64,000 nt of DNA from Pinus tabuliformis (GCA_031772625.1 CM062816.1:1673361078-1673425077); one strand, 5' to 3'. Positions 1 through 10,954 are shown, counted from the stretch's first letter. Translations and numbers: made by a program. Notes: generated by a model from the sequence alone, not told the origin.

Positions 1-236
1 TATGAGAATTATGAGAAATATTAGAGAAAATTTAAATAAAAACATTGTCATTTCAAGCGCAATGAGCATTTTTTACTTTGTCTCCAAAACTAATGAAGTC
101 TTTATGAAAGCACAATCATCTATTTTTCCAGTATTTTTTAAATTGTTTGACAATATTTTAGGTGAGGCTAACATGTTCTTGGGAAACCCTAGCCGAGCGG
201 TATTGTTGGGATATCCTTGTATTCTCAAGATAATAT

Positions 237-354
237 GTGAGAAGAATGTAACAAATATCAACAATGAAGAATTAAATATGTTGGAGAATCTAATTGTGAG
301 AAGAATGTAACAAATATCAACAATGAAGAATTAAATATGTTGGAGAATCTAATT
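237..354. repeat. Perfect 59-bp tandem duplication
   Basis: The 59-bp unit starting GTGAGAAGAATG occupies 237-295 and again 296-354 with no mismatch that I can see. The second Rep-A copy (around 25568-25625) has only one unit, so this duplication arose after the two copies separated. Confidence 0.9.
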
Positions 355-363
355 CCAACCACC

Positions 364-713
364 TGTTAGGTGTCAAAACCATTTATCCAAGTCTCCTAGT
401 TCAGTTTCAGTTAGTCGAGTTTAGACGAGTTTCACTCAAATCATTTATTAGTGATATTTCCAATCTAATCTTATTTAATTGATTCATAATATTGAGAAGA
501 GAAATCCTCTTCTCCACGTTTTGTTCTCTTCAATTTTTCTCATGGTATAAGAGTGTAGGTTGTGTAAAACTCTTTGAGAGCAATAGTGAGAAGAGACGAG
601 GTTCACTCGTGTCATTTATTAGCGATGTTTCCAATCTAAACTTATTTAATTGATTAATAATACTCACAAGAACAATCCTATACACCACGTTTTGTTCTCT
701 TTAATTTTTCTCA
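364..713 (+). repeat. Short LTR-like unit with PBS and 171-bp partial tandem duplication
   Basis: 364-542 begins TGTTAGG and ends TTTCTCA, and is followed directly by TGGTATAAGAG, a decayed version of the plant primer-binding site TGGTATCAGAGC (initiator tRNA-Met). Most of this unit is repeated at about 555-713 and again followed by TGGTATTAGAG at 714. The spacing between the two PBS-like motifs is 171 bp. The second Rep-A copy shows the same 171-bp spacing (25813 and 25984). The LTR reading rests on the TG...CA ends and the PBS. No partner 3' LTR was identified. Confidence 0.5.
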
Positions 714-1371
714 TGGTATTAGAGTGCAGATTGCATTAGACTCTTTGAGAGTAGTAACAAGAAGAGGCCAGGTCAGATAAGACTCCAAAGAGAGCAGTGT
801 CTCAATTTTTTTGTAGCAAATGTTGTGAGAAGAGGCCGAGGAGAAAGTACGAAAGCAAACTAAATTCCGCACATGTGAAGAAAAAGAAGTGTGCCAATTG
901 CCCACCTTTAAAGCGAGGTGAGTATGTAATTTTCGACCCCGAGCAAAAAAGAAAATGTGCAGACACGCCGTCAATTGAAGCAATGCACAAAATTGTGAGG
1001 AGGACCTCTTGAGATCTGGGCAAACTACGATAGTTTAAATAAAAACCAAGGGACCAATTTTTTGTTAAGCTATGAAAGTTCATTTTGGTACTCCACTGAG
1101 CAACAAACCATTCAATTCAAAAAGGACAGGTCACACTTCAAACTTCATTTTATTTTCCAATTTTTTAAGTGAGCTTAAGTCATTAGTTCAAGAGCTCCGC
1201 TTTTGTGATTTTTCAAAAAAACATATATTCCTTTTAAGAAGAAAAGGACTTCATTAAAGTGGTGTTTTTTATTTAAATGAATATTCATGTGGGGTATTGT
1301 AATATTTTTTAAGAGAGGGGTTTTTATTTTATAAACAAATGGGTTTTTTAATTTAAAGGTTTTTTTTAAAC

Positions 1372-3096
1372 AGTAATTCGTTAATTTAAAGTTTTTTAAT
1401 TTAAAATATGATTTTTTAAAATCATATTTTGTTCGTAGCATTTAACTTTATTTCAATATTTTATTTTAAATATGTTATAATTTAAAAGTATATATATAAT
1501 AATATGATATTTTCAACCAATCATAAATAAAAATTTAGAATTAAATTTTAAAAAAATATCAAAAGAACTTTCTATTTATATGTTATTATATATTTAATAA
1601 TGTTTCCAATAATATACCAAATTAAGACATTTAAAAGGAACTTGATATTATATGTTTACCTTTTGTGGTGGGTGATCTCCCAATTTACTTTGACTCTTGT
1701 TTGTTGTTTTGTTCGTATAATTATTTCCTTATCAAAATAAAAGTGAAAGTATCTTAGTAATTGAGTTGTTTAATGATAATTTTGTACTTAATATGTTTAA
1801 TTATGTTATTAATATATTTTATTTTATAGTTGTAAGAGGTATTATTATATGGGGTTTTGATTTATTTCTAAATCATTCATATCTTATAATTGAGCCTTTT
1901 AATGCAATGAAGTATACCTAAATCTATTAATTCTTCGTATATTTAGAAGTCTACACACCCAAATCAACCCAAGTCCATCAAATAATTTCATGAATTCATC
2001 TCAAATGTGCCTAACGTATATGACTACTTCCAAGTCCATCTGACGTTGAGTCCATCTCATTCACCCCCATATGTTTCCAACTATGACTAAACTATCTAAG
2101 TCATCCCAATGGCACCCAAAAATTCACCCAAGTGTGATGTGTACATACGGATGTGTGCCCAAGGTGCATGCACTAATTTGGGTCCATGGATATCTATGCT
2201 TGAAAACATTTTTGTCATGGGTTGCAATACTAAAATAGATGTGTCAATTTACTTAACTTCGTTACTAGTGAACCTTCTATCCCAACCTAGTCCAAGGACC
2301 CAAACTAGTGAACCTTCTATCCCAACCTTGTCCATCACGAGAAGTGTTTGTTTGAGTATGAGGTTACTCCAAGAGGGCTACTCCTTGTTGATCAATAACT
2401 TATCAGGTTCATTTATAAGGAGAGTTTTAATTGTAAAAAATAAAGTCAATATATTGTAAGTATTGAGGCATGAGTGATGTGGGATATTAGTGAATTTATA
2501 AGTCTAAAAATATATTAAAAGAGAGTTTAACAAAAATATTTTAAAAGTTATCTAAAGAAATTAAAGATATCTTTAATATCTCACATATACATGTCGTAAG
2601 TTTATTGCACAAAAAAACCATAAATTGTTGGTGACAACCTTATTTGCCTTTATTCACAGAGTTCCCCTCCATTCTTTTCTTATTATATACTGATAATATA
2701 ATCTCACTCAATTTGTCTATGTTATGCCTTAGATGAGTCAAGCTACACAAAACTAAGTCTTATAACCATAATTCATCGACCATGTCCTTCAATACTAATG
2801 AATTACCAAAACGATGATGCAACAAGGTGTCTAAATTCTATGCGTTGGGTTATAAATGATGATGGGTGACACGTCGACCACAATTTTCATAAAAGAATTA
2901 AGTGGTTGATTATAAACATATAAACGCATTCTTCCCGATTCAAGAAGCCTGTGTGAAATGAACTTTTTCCAATTGAGGATTGTGTTATTTTTGAAATCAC
3001 CAATTCAGTGGTGCGAGCCTTTGTAATTTATATCGAGTAGCACTAAACTATTTTATATTGAATTAAATACGCATGGCTACAAATTGAGCGGCAACC
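1372..3096. other. AT-rich DNA without a recognisable gene
   Basis: I see no domain, RNA gene or transposon landmark here. The one structured piece is a direct repeat of about 26 bp starting ACTAGTGAACC at 2263-2288 and 2303-2328 (period 40 bp). The open frame at 2109-2459 runs through this repeat and has no recognisable protein features. Confidence 0.6.
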
Positions 3097-3400
3097 ATGG
3101 AAACGAAAAAGGAAATGGAGATGGAAACGATACTTGAGAAGTATGTGGACATCATAAGTGGAGAATTTGCTTATGATCCAATGCGACTACCATTGGAGGA
3201 AGACCCCACCCAGCTTCTCTAGAATAGAAACACACTACAAACCGTTTGGGAAATTGAACGACATGCCCGAAATCCTCTTACTCGAGAGTGGTTTGACATT
3301 AAATGCCCCATCTTCCAAATGCTTGATTTTGTTCATTACAAAATCACAAAAGATGGATTGGCCATCAACAAAGCCATAAGCAAGGAACAAGTTATATCAT
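3097..3400 (+). pseudogene. Possible U-box-like gene fragment truncated by copia LTR
   Basis: From the ATG at 3097 one frame runs about 100 codons to the LTR border with a single stop (TAG near 3220). The residues have host-protein-like composition. The segment YDPMRLP, then NTLQTVWEIERHA, then NPLTREWFDI resembles the spacing of a U-box (DP..LP, a hydrophobic helix, NPxTR), the E2-binding domain of a class of ubiquitin ligases. The frame reads straight into the LTR, which makes a chimeric ORF. With the element removed, the flank at 8742 would give a few more codons and then a stop. The family call is tentative: the zinc-free U-box fold cannot be confirmed from about 50 residues. Confidence 0.3.
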
Positions 3401-3797
3401 TGGATGTGAAGCCAAATTCATGCAGGATTCTAGATCCTTCTACACCGCCATTAGTTTCTAGAATCACATGCAGGATTCTAGATATTTCTACACCACCATT
3501 AGTTTCTAGATCATTCCAAATCTCCATATCAATCACATACAAGATTCTAGATCCTTCTTCTGCGTCTATAAATTTGTAATTCTCTGGCCAAGGAAAGAAA
3601 GCAAGTGAAGGCCCAAGCCTCTTATGTAATGCAAAGTGATTTCTATTCCCTAGTGATTGTTTTATCTATTCCGCTGTTTCTGATTGAGTAATCTTGTTGT
3701 TCCTCCATTTGTCTCTCTCTATGAATTATTCTCTGCTATTGTCGTTTAAGTCTCTGAGTATGAATTCGCTGTGAGTTATGTATGCTCTGATCTGACA
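3401..3797 (+). repeat. 5' LTR of copia-1
   Basis: Matches the 3' LTR at 8341-8741 over its length and ends in CTGACA just before the PBS. The first bases are altered (TGGATG against TGTTAAG), so the border may lie at 3398-3401. The LTR contains a repeat of about 50 bp built on GGATTCTAGAT and TTCTACACC (3423, 3473). A TATA-like CTATAAAT lies at 3566. Confidence 0.88.
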
Positions 3798-3799
3798 AT

Positions 3800-3811
3800 T
3801 GGTATCAGAGC
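3800..3811 (+). promoter_or_regulatory. Primer-binding site, initiator tRNA-Met
   Basis: TGGTATCAGAGC, two bases after the 5' LTR, is the exact plant consensus for the 3' end of initiator methionine tRNA. It would prime minus-strand DNA synthesis. Confidence 0.93.
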
Positions 3812-4318
3812 TAGGGTCGAATATCCACTCTGCAAGCCGCTTAGTGCCATCGCATTACTTTGGCAGCGTTCATTAAAAAGTTGGTTGCTACCCCTGGAGC
3901 TGTTGAAGGATCTATCCAGGAAATAGCCGAGGAACACTGGAACTAAAAGACAATTGCTGCAAGAAAAACAAGGTCGTGGATCTATGTTGATACGTGTTAC
4001 TGGAGTTTGAAACATGGAGATCCGTGGAGTTTGGAGTTGAAACATGGTGTTCGTAAGTTTTTTTTACATCAAGCTTGCATGTATATGTCAAGTTTTTTCT
4101 CAAACCAACATATGTATGCGTGAAATGTGAAAAGGTTAAAAACATTATAAATGAAAATATATAATTATATGTTGGAATTTTGAAAAGTATATTTTAAAAG
4201 AAGGAATTTTGAAAAGGGTATTTTAAAAGGAGGAAGGTCATTATTACTAAATTTTAAAGAGTAATAATTAAAGTATTATTTTTAAGTGGAGTTTTTTGGG
4301 GCGTGAATTTGATTGAAA

Positions 4319-5080
4319 ATGGAGACAACAGTTACAAATATGGAGAAGTTGAGCGGGGCTAATTTTGCCTTGTGGAAATCACAGATGGAGGATATACTAA
4401 TTTTAAAGGATTAATATTTGGCAATTGAGGGGACAACAAAGAAACCCTCATCGATGAAAAATGAAGAGTGGAATAAGCTAGATAAAAAGGCGATTGCAAC
4501 AATCTGCCAATATTTAGCAAAGAATGTTTATTTCAATGTGTTTGGAGAAAAGATGACAAAAGGTTTATGGAAGAAGCTCCATGATCTATATGAAAAGAAC
4601 ACGACATCAAAGAAAGTGTCCTTGATGAAGAAGCTTTATAATCTCATAATGAAGGAGAGTGCTTCAGTTTTTGAGCACTTGAATGCATTTAATATTATTA
4701 CTAATAAGCTTGCCTCTGTTAAAATCATTTTAGATGATGAAATTTGAGCTATTTTGCTAATGTGTTCTATGCCAGACAACTGGGAAAATTTAATTGTAGC
4801 TATGAGCACTTCAGCAACTACAAGGACCCTAAAGTTTGATGATGTTAGTAGTAGTTTAATGAATGAGGAGCTGTGACGTAGATCAATTGTTGAAAACCAG
4901 GAAGGAGAGGCTCTAGCTCTATCTAATCGTGGGAGGAGAATTGATCGAGGCCAGCAAGGGAAATCAAGATCGAGAGGCCAATCAAAATCAAGGAGAGGTA
5001 GAATCATCTGCTTTCATTGTGGCAGAGCTAGGCGCATGAAGAAAGAATGTCGATTCTGGAAGAAAGGACAAAAGGATTAG
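4319..5080 (+). pseudogene. copia-1 gag (capsid/nucleocapsid) pseudogene
   Basis: Encodes the capsid-like Gag that packages element RNA. The frame from ATG 4319 gives a typical copia Gag start (METTVTNMEKLSGANFALW), the conserved GLWKKLHDLYE segment and a basic tail with a zinc knuckle at 5009-5050. The knuckle reads CFHCGRARRMKKEC. The family pattern CX2CX4HX4C needs His where Arg now stands, so zinc binding should be lost. In-frame stops occur near 4412, 4745 and 4874 and at 5078. The frame continues into the protease, consistent with an original Gag-Pol fusion. Confidence 0.88.
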
Positions 5081-5563
5081 AGACCGTCTAATACAAATCA
5101 CAAGTCATCCAGCACAAATGAAGGTGAGACCACTGTTGTAGCCACAGATGGTGATGTGTTGTTTACTGTTTCAGTAGAAGATGCATGTGCATATACATCT
5201 AACTGTAGATTTGATTGGATCCTTGACTCTAGGGAATCTCACCATGTAACCCCATGCAAATATAGTTTTGTTTCATATAATCCTGGAGATTATGGTAGAG
5301 TGCATTTGGGGAATAATCATTTTTGCAGTATTTTTGGAGTGGGAGTTGTCCAGATCAAGATAAAATATGGACAAGATATATTGTTGAAACAGGTCAGGCA
5401 TGTACCAGAAATGCACATGAGTTTAATCTCTATGGGACGACTAGATGATGAAGGCTATTCGACAAACTTTGGAAAAGGAGGCTGGAAAATTAGCAAAGGT
5501 TCATTGGTCGTGGCCAAAGGACCCAAGATAGGAACATTATACACATTGAAGACATTGATATGA
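5081..5563 (+). pseudogene. copia-1 aspartic protease pseudogene
   Basis: Same frame as gag. It contains the retroviral-type aspartic protease core, seen as WILDSRESHHV, where the family motif is D-S/T-G-A. The Gly and Ala of the active-site loop are replaced by Arg and Glu, so the enzyme should be dead. Downstream, the segment QVRHVPEMHMSLISMGRL is the usual copia protease tail. The stop at 5561 separates it from integrase, but the frame is unchanged. Confidence 0.85.
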
Positions 5564-5572
5564 AAATTTGAT

Positions 5573-6671
5573 TTGGTTTCTGTCACAAAAGAAGGAAACT
5601 CAACAGATTTGTGGCATAAGAGTTTGGGTCACATGAGTGAGAAGGGCTTAAAAATCCTTTTCGATAAAAATTTATTGCTGGGTTTGAAATCCTACAATCT
5701 TGATCTTTGTGAGCATTGTATATATGGTAGACAAAGAAGGGTTTCATTCCTTAGAGGTGGCCATGAGAGAAAGAAAAATGTGAAAGAATTGGTACACTCA
5801 GATGTGTTTGGGCCTGTTAACATCAAATCATTAGGAGGAGCATCATATTTTGTAACATTTATAGATGATGCATCCAGGAAGGTTTGGGCATATGCTATGA
5901 AAAATAAAAGTGAAGTGTTTGGAATATTTCAAAAATTCCATGTTGTTGTTGAAGAGAGACTAACAAATTGCTGAAGTGTTTAAGAACAAATAATGGTGGA
6001 GAATATTGCTCAAATTCATTTAAGGAATATTGTAACAGGTTTGGCATAAAGCATGAGAAGATTGTGCGTGGTACTCCTCAACAGAATGGTGTCACAGAAA
6101 GGATGAATTGGACCATTATGCAAAAGTTGCAAAGTGTGTTGTCCAATTCTGGTTCGGAGAAGAATTTTTGGGCTGAAGCAGTGAGGACTACTTGCTACCT
6201 CATAAATAGATCTCCAACTATAGCCTTGGATGGCAGTATCCCTAAAGAAGTTTGGACTGGTAAGAATTTGAATTATTCTCACTTGAAAATATTTGGCTGT
6301 GAAACATTCATACATATTCCCAAAGAAAATAGAACTAAGCTAGATGATAAATCTATGAAATGCATTTTTTGGGATATGCGGATGAAGATTTTGGTTATCA
6401 TCTATGGGATCCAGTCAATCATAAAATTATTAAAATCAGGGATGTTATATTTAATGAGTCAGAAATGTTCAAGAGGACTATAGGTGAGTTGGAGGTCAAG
6501 AAGGTTATTGATAGGTTTGAAGAGCAACAAGAAAACATACCACCATTACAAGAAAATGAAGAACAAATTCAGGAGCATGAAGAACAACAAGTGGAAAATA
6601 ATGAACAACAAGAAGAAGGAATCTTGCAGGAACCTTTACAGGAGATTCAACCTGATAATGCACCACCATAG
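5573..6671 (+). pseudogene. copia-1 integrase pseudogene
   Basis: Begins with the GAG-pre-integrase/HHCC zinc domain (LWHKSLGHMS ... CEHCIYGRQ). The catalytic core follows: first Asp in HSDVFGP, the TFIDDASR strand, the second motif at 5989, then the Glu in a degenerate PQQNGVTERMN. The second catalytic Asp is Asn (RTNNGGEY at 5983-6006), so strand transfer would be lost even without the frameshifts near 5968 and 6370. The C-terminal part (6360-6671) holds the GYADEDFGYHLWDP segment and a Gln/Glu-rich linker to RT. It integrated element cDNA in the nucleus when intact. Confidence 0.9.
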
Positions 6672-6737
6672 TTAGTTCGCAGATCTTCTAGGCCTCATAA
6701 GCCTTTACAAAGGTATCCTCCTTCAAACTATATTTTT

Positions 6738-8311
6738 TTGACCGATGAAGGTGAACCTAATTGTTTTCATGAAGCTTGTAAAGTCATGCACAATAAAGAA
6801 TGGAAGAAAGCAATGGAAGAAGAAATAAACTCTTTACAGGAAAATAAAACTTGGGAGTCGGTATACCTCCCAAAAGGTAGAAAGGCTCTACAAAACAAAT
6901 GGGTATACAGGATTAAGCATGAAGGTGACGAAAATAAGGAGAGGTATAAAGCAAGACTTGTGGTGAAAGGTTTTGCCCAAAAAGAAGGTATTGACTTCAC
7001 TAAAATTTTCTCACCTATTGTTAAAATGTCATCCATTAGAGTCATTCTTGGTCTAGATGCTGCTTTAGACCTAGAATGTGAACAGTTAGATGTAAAAACT
7101 GCATTCCTTCATGGTGAGTTGGAGGAAGAAATTTATATGGAGCAGCCATAAGGCTTCATAGAAAAAGGCAAAGAAGGCCTTGTTTGTAGGTTGAAGAAGA
7201 GTCTCTATGGGTTGAAATAGGCACCTCGACAATGGTACAAGAAATTTGATTCATTCATGTTGGAACATGGTTTTCAGAGGTTGGAAGCTGACCATTATGT
7301 CTATATCAAGAGGTATGATCAAGGAAAGTATATCATATTATTGTTATAAGTGGATGACATGTTGATTGTTGGGCATGATAAGAATAAGATCAATAGGTTG
7401 AAGAAAGATTTGGGTAGAAAATTTGCAAAGAAGGATTTAGGACCAGCACAACAGATATTAGGCATGCAGATTATGCGTGACAGGAAAAACAAAAGGTTGT
7501 GGCTGTCACAAGAAAAATATATCAAGAAGGTGCTTGACAATTTTATATGAAGGATGCCAAGCTAGTTGGTACACTCCTTGCAGCCCACTTCAAGCTGAGT
7601 ACTGAATTATGTCCTAGTGATGACAAGGAGAAAGAAGAGATGAGGAAGATTCCTTATGCTTCAGCAGTTGGAATTTTGATGTATTCCATGGTATGCACAC
7701 GACCAGACATTGCATAGTTAGTGGGAGTAGTGAGTAGGTTCCTTGCCAATCCAGGCAAACAACATTGGCAAGCAGTAAAATGGATTTTGAGGTATCTAAA
7801 GGGTACTAGTCATTATTGTTTATGTTTTGGTCATGATGAGACTGTGCTTGAAGGACTTACATATGCAGATATGGCTTGAGATATGGATACCAGAAAGTAC
7901 ATTGCAGGTTATTTCTATACATTTGTAAGTGCAATAGTATCTTGGGTGTCAAGGCTACAAATAATAATAGCCCTCTCTACAACAGAAGTAGAGTACATAG
8001 CTACAACAGAAGCTTGTAAAGAGATGTTGTGGATGCAGCGATTCCTAGGAGAGATAGGAATAAAGTAGGACAAGTATGTGTTATATTATGATAGTGAGAG
8101 CGCCATTCACTTGGTGAAAAACCCAACATTTCATTCAAAAACCAGGCATATTGACTTAAGATACCATTGGATCCGGCATGTGTTGGAGGAAGAACAGTTA
8201 TCCTTGAAAAAGATCCATACAGATAGGAACCCTGCTGATATGCTCACTAATATTCTACCACGAAATAAACATGAGTTATGTAGAGGCATGGTAGGACTCG
8301 GTGTGACTTGA
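6738..8311 (+). pseudogene. copia-1 reverse transcriptase and RNase H pseudogene
   Basis: Gives the canonical copia RT sequence: EWKKAMEEEINSL, NKWVYRIK, KARLVVKGFAQKEGIDF, EQLDVKTAFLHGELEEEIYM. The catalytic YVDD box has lost its Tyr to a stop (TAA 7347-7349, TAT to TAA). Further stops replace Gln (CAG to TAG, CAA to TAA) and Trp (TGG to TGA). A frameshift near 7545 moves the RNase H part (YADMA, TTEVEYIA, DSESAIHL, KTRHIDLRYH, NPADMLT) to another frame ending at 8311. It ends 18 bp before the polypurine tract, leaving no room for an env gene. Confidence 0.92.
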
Positions 8312-8328
8312 TGACTTTTATTGGGCTT

Positions 8329-8340
8329 CAAGTGGGAGAA
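8329..8340 (+). promoter_or_regulatory. Polypurine tract of copia-1
   Basis: CAAGTGGGAGAA abuts the 3' LTR. It is the RNase H-resistant primer for plus-strand DNA. Confidence 0.8.
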
Positions 8341-8741
8341 TGTTAAGTGTGAAGCCAAATTCATGTAGGATTCTATATCCTTCTACACCGCCAGTAGTTT
8401 CTAGAATCACATGGAGGATTCTAGATATTTCTACACCGCCATTAGTTTCTAGATCATTCCAGATCCCCTTCTCAATCACATACATGATTCTAGATCTTTC
8501 TTCTGCCTTTATAAATTTGTAATTTCTCTGGCCAAGGAAGGAAAGCAAGTGAAGGCCCAAGCTTGTTATGTAATGCAAAGTGATTTTGGTTCCCTAGTGA
8601 TTGTTTTATCTATTCCGTTGTTTCTAATTGAGTAATCTTGTTGTTCCTCTATTTGTCTCTCTCTGTGAATTATTATCTACTATTGTCATCTAAGTCTTTG
8701 AGTATGAATCTGCTGTGAGTTATGTATGCTCTAATCTAACA
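8341..8741 (+). repeat. 3' LTR of copia-1
   Basis: 401 bp, TGTTAAG to TAACA, with intact TG...CA ends. It is aligned throughout with 3401-3797, including the internal repeat of about 50 bp and a TTTATAAATT TATA-like site near 8507. Confidence 0.92.
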
Positions 8742-9034
8742 ATCTGCAAATAATTGATTTTTTCTTACAGAAATGGTATTTCACAATTTTTACCAATGAC
8801 ATCTTTCTAATTTTTGTAAAAATGAACGCTGTATACTTATGCAAACCTTCTGAATATTGCTCTTAGATGCCTCATATTGTGAATTTTAAGTCTTTGTCTT
8901 AGAACTGCAATTTTTTTTTTTGAAATGGTTTTTGTCGTGAGATTTCCACCTATCGTATCCATTGATTTTCCATTAATTACTATTAAAAAATATCAAATTT
9001 GTCTGAGAAGTTATACAATATAAAAAAAAGTGGT
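8742..9034. other. Spacer, no gene seen
   Basis: AT-rich. The first bases may continue the host sequence interrupted at 3400. Nothing else is recognisable. Confidence 0.5.
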
Positions 9035-10255
9035 TTCAAGATAATATTTAAAACATTTTTTCATGAAAAATAAGTTTGGGTAGCAGTTATACAGTATAAC
9101 AAAAAGGGTTTTAAGACAACATCTAAATAAAAATGGTGTATTGTCTTAAATATTGTTTTTAAGTCAGTCTCTTAAATCATTGTCTTATGTATAACATAAG
9201 AATTATTGTTTCTTAGGAGACAATTTAATTTTTTTTTCTAGAGACAATACTTAGTTTAAAGACATATTGTCTTTATAAAGACAATCCCTCTTTAATCCTA
9301 GCTAGTGTCTCTCTTGAGACAAAAATTGGATTTAAAGACAATACAATATTATTTTTGTCTCTTTATAGAGTATAAAACAATGAATCTACAAAAATATCTC
9401 ACCATTGAAACAAATTAATATAAAATTTATTTAATTAAAAATAAACTATACATCATTGATTAATTCATGTTAGGGCACAATGGAAAGTGCTCTTCCATTG
9501 AGCTAGCACCCTTTAAAGAATTATTTGAGGAGTTATCACAATCCTTGAAATTGCATAAATAGGAAGTTATTAAAAAAAAACAAGACAAGGAACCATTTAC
9601 CATCATAATCGGTAAGCTAATTAAAAAATCCTTATTCATTTACATGAACACTTGAAAAAGAAACCACAACAAATGAACCAATACTAACTTCCCTAGACTC
9701 AACACAATAGCTTCCATGGAATTGAAAATCTACAATAAAACCATAGGCAAACAAATACCAATTCACTAGGACAAGCCAAGGAACACCACTTCAACTTATC
9801 CATATCAAATAGAACCTTGGTTTTCTGCCCATTGTGCCAACAAGAAGAGAAATAAGTGAACCAATTATATTCATAGAATAATGTACTAGCATGCCAAAAA
9901 CACCATCACACTAGAGTTACGACACACACAAAACAAAAATTAATCTTCAGCTACTCAAAGATTGCCACAAAGTTAGATAGATTGATGACAGTGAGTTTTC
10001 AAGATACTTCAAGAAGCAGGAAGAGGTTCATTTAATTCACCTCAAATTTGAAATATATTAGTTTTCATCACGAGAGTAGAATCAACCTTAGCTTCACAAA
10101 AAATGATTTTATCTATATGAAAAATAATAACATCCCACTGACAATAATTCAGGATTTCAGAAGCAACCTTCAGGAACCAGTGATTAAATATTTTCTTGGA
10201 GACCGAGTGCTATATTGACACTGATTTGGGTGAAAGGTTTTCAAACACTGCCAAA
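9035..10255 (+). repeat. Dispersed repeat Rep-B, copy 1
   Basis: The reverse complement of this block matches 51637-52830. Examples are the GTCTCTCTTGAGACAAAAATT block near 9311, the CACAATGG..AGTGCTCTTCCATTG block near 9477, and the segment from TTGAAAATCTACAATAAAACC to the GTTTTCAAACACTGCC end. Multiple stops in all frames argue against coding. The AGACAATA-type short inverted motifs at 9185-9360 can fold into several small hairpins. I do not recognise the family. Confidence 0.8.
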
Positions 10256-10620
10256 ACAATCAAGGAACATTTCCAAGACCTTTGTCTTTTTGGTAGGAAA
10301 CATTTAAACAACCATGGATATATACTGAATCTCCCACGTTCTTAGGGACATCTCTTTACAAAAATGGCTCGAGAAATGAGCGGGTACATCCCATGGGAGT
10401 GTGTGTTGGTTCCAAGATAACATTAAGAAAATGAGATAGAACTACTTGTTAGTATATGTGTTTCCATTTCTCTTATGCTGAGAATACTAATGCTGCAATT
10501 AGAGATTTGTTATAGATTTTTCACCTTCACATAGTTTTTGGTTGAAATTATTTATGCCTTGAAAAATTGCAAGAAAACTGGTCAAAACTATTTATTCCGT
10601 GCATAATTGCAAGAAAATAC
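10256..10620. other. Spacer before G1 element
   Basis: No gene. A rough duplication of AAATTATTTATGCC..GAAAAATTGCAAGAAAA type lies just before the insertion (about 10548-10616). The last five bases, AATAC, are the left target duplication of the next element. Confidence 0.5.
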
Positions 10621-10954
10621 TGTTATGAAACCAGCCCAAGAAAAAGATAGAAAAGATAGATCAACGCCTTAGAATTCAGCCTTTTCGAGGGGGCAACCTC
10701 CTTTACATTACATAAATGAGCAATTCTTGGATGCTACAAATGAAAAGACCTCCTTTCTATATATAGGAGTCTAAGGGGTCATAACATAATCAGAGCCGAC
10801 ATAACAATAATAATGTAAGGGCACAATAATAACAATAGTGGGCTTCTCTCGGGCACAATAGTAACAATATGGGCACTACATGGGTACATCAATATAATAA
10901 GTGGGTTGTACTAATAACAATAAGGGGTTACACTAGTAGTATAGGGGCCTAACA
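10621..10954 (-). repeat. 3' LTR of G1 derivative, with polypurine tract beside it
   Basis: Read on the minus strand it starts TGTTAGGCCCC and ends TTCATAACA. The plus-strand TGCCCCTCTCCTTC at 10955-10968 is the polypurine tract (GAAGGAGAGGGGCA). A perfect CTATATATAG TATA element lies at 10758-10767. Aligned end to end with 13043-13376. Confidence 0.93.

Larger units (their letters stand above)
1..1371 (+). repeat. Dispersed repeat Rep-A, copy 1 (cut by window start)
   Basis: This stretch matches 25335-26650 in the same orientation along nearly its whole length. Shared landmarks are the AT-rich opening, the block beginning TGTTAGG near 364, two TGGTAT.AGAG motifs and the closing T-rich segment near 1211-1371. 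The match stops at a run of T followed by AAACA. The ORFs inside are not conserved between the two copies, so I do not call any protein. It is probably the 5' part of an LTR element plus flanking DNA copied along with it. The true left end is outside the window. Confidence 0.75.
3401..8741 (+). mobile_element. Ty1/copia LTR retrotransposon (copia-1), complete but decayed
   Basis: Two LTRs of about 400 bp flank a PBS, gag, protease, integrase, RT, RNase H and a polypurine tract. Integrase precedes RT, which is the copia order. The gag and connection regions look most like the Tork/Tnt1 type, an inference from general resemblance. All reading frames were once a single gag-pol ORF (4319-8311). 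It now has about a dozen stops and frameshifts near 5968, 6370 and 7545. The LTRs differ at roughly 7-8% of sites by eye. Expected 5-bp target duplications are not clear: ATCAT before and ATCTG after agree at only three positions. Confidence 0.93.

Noticed and set aside
797-1083. Cys-rich open frames in Rep-A (both strands), possible zinc knuckle
   Set aside because: Cys spacing fits no zinc-knuckle pattern, and the second Rep-A copy does not keep the frame.
3319-3579. 86-residue ORF spanning the copia-1 LTR border
   Set aside because: It is a chimera of the U-box-like fragment and LTR DNA created by the insertion.
3393-8746. Perfect target duplication for copia-1
   Set aside because: Flanks ATCAT and ATCTG agree at only three of five bases, so not claimed.
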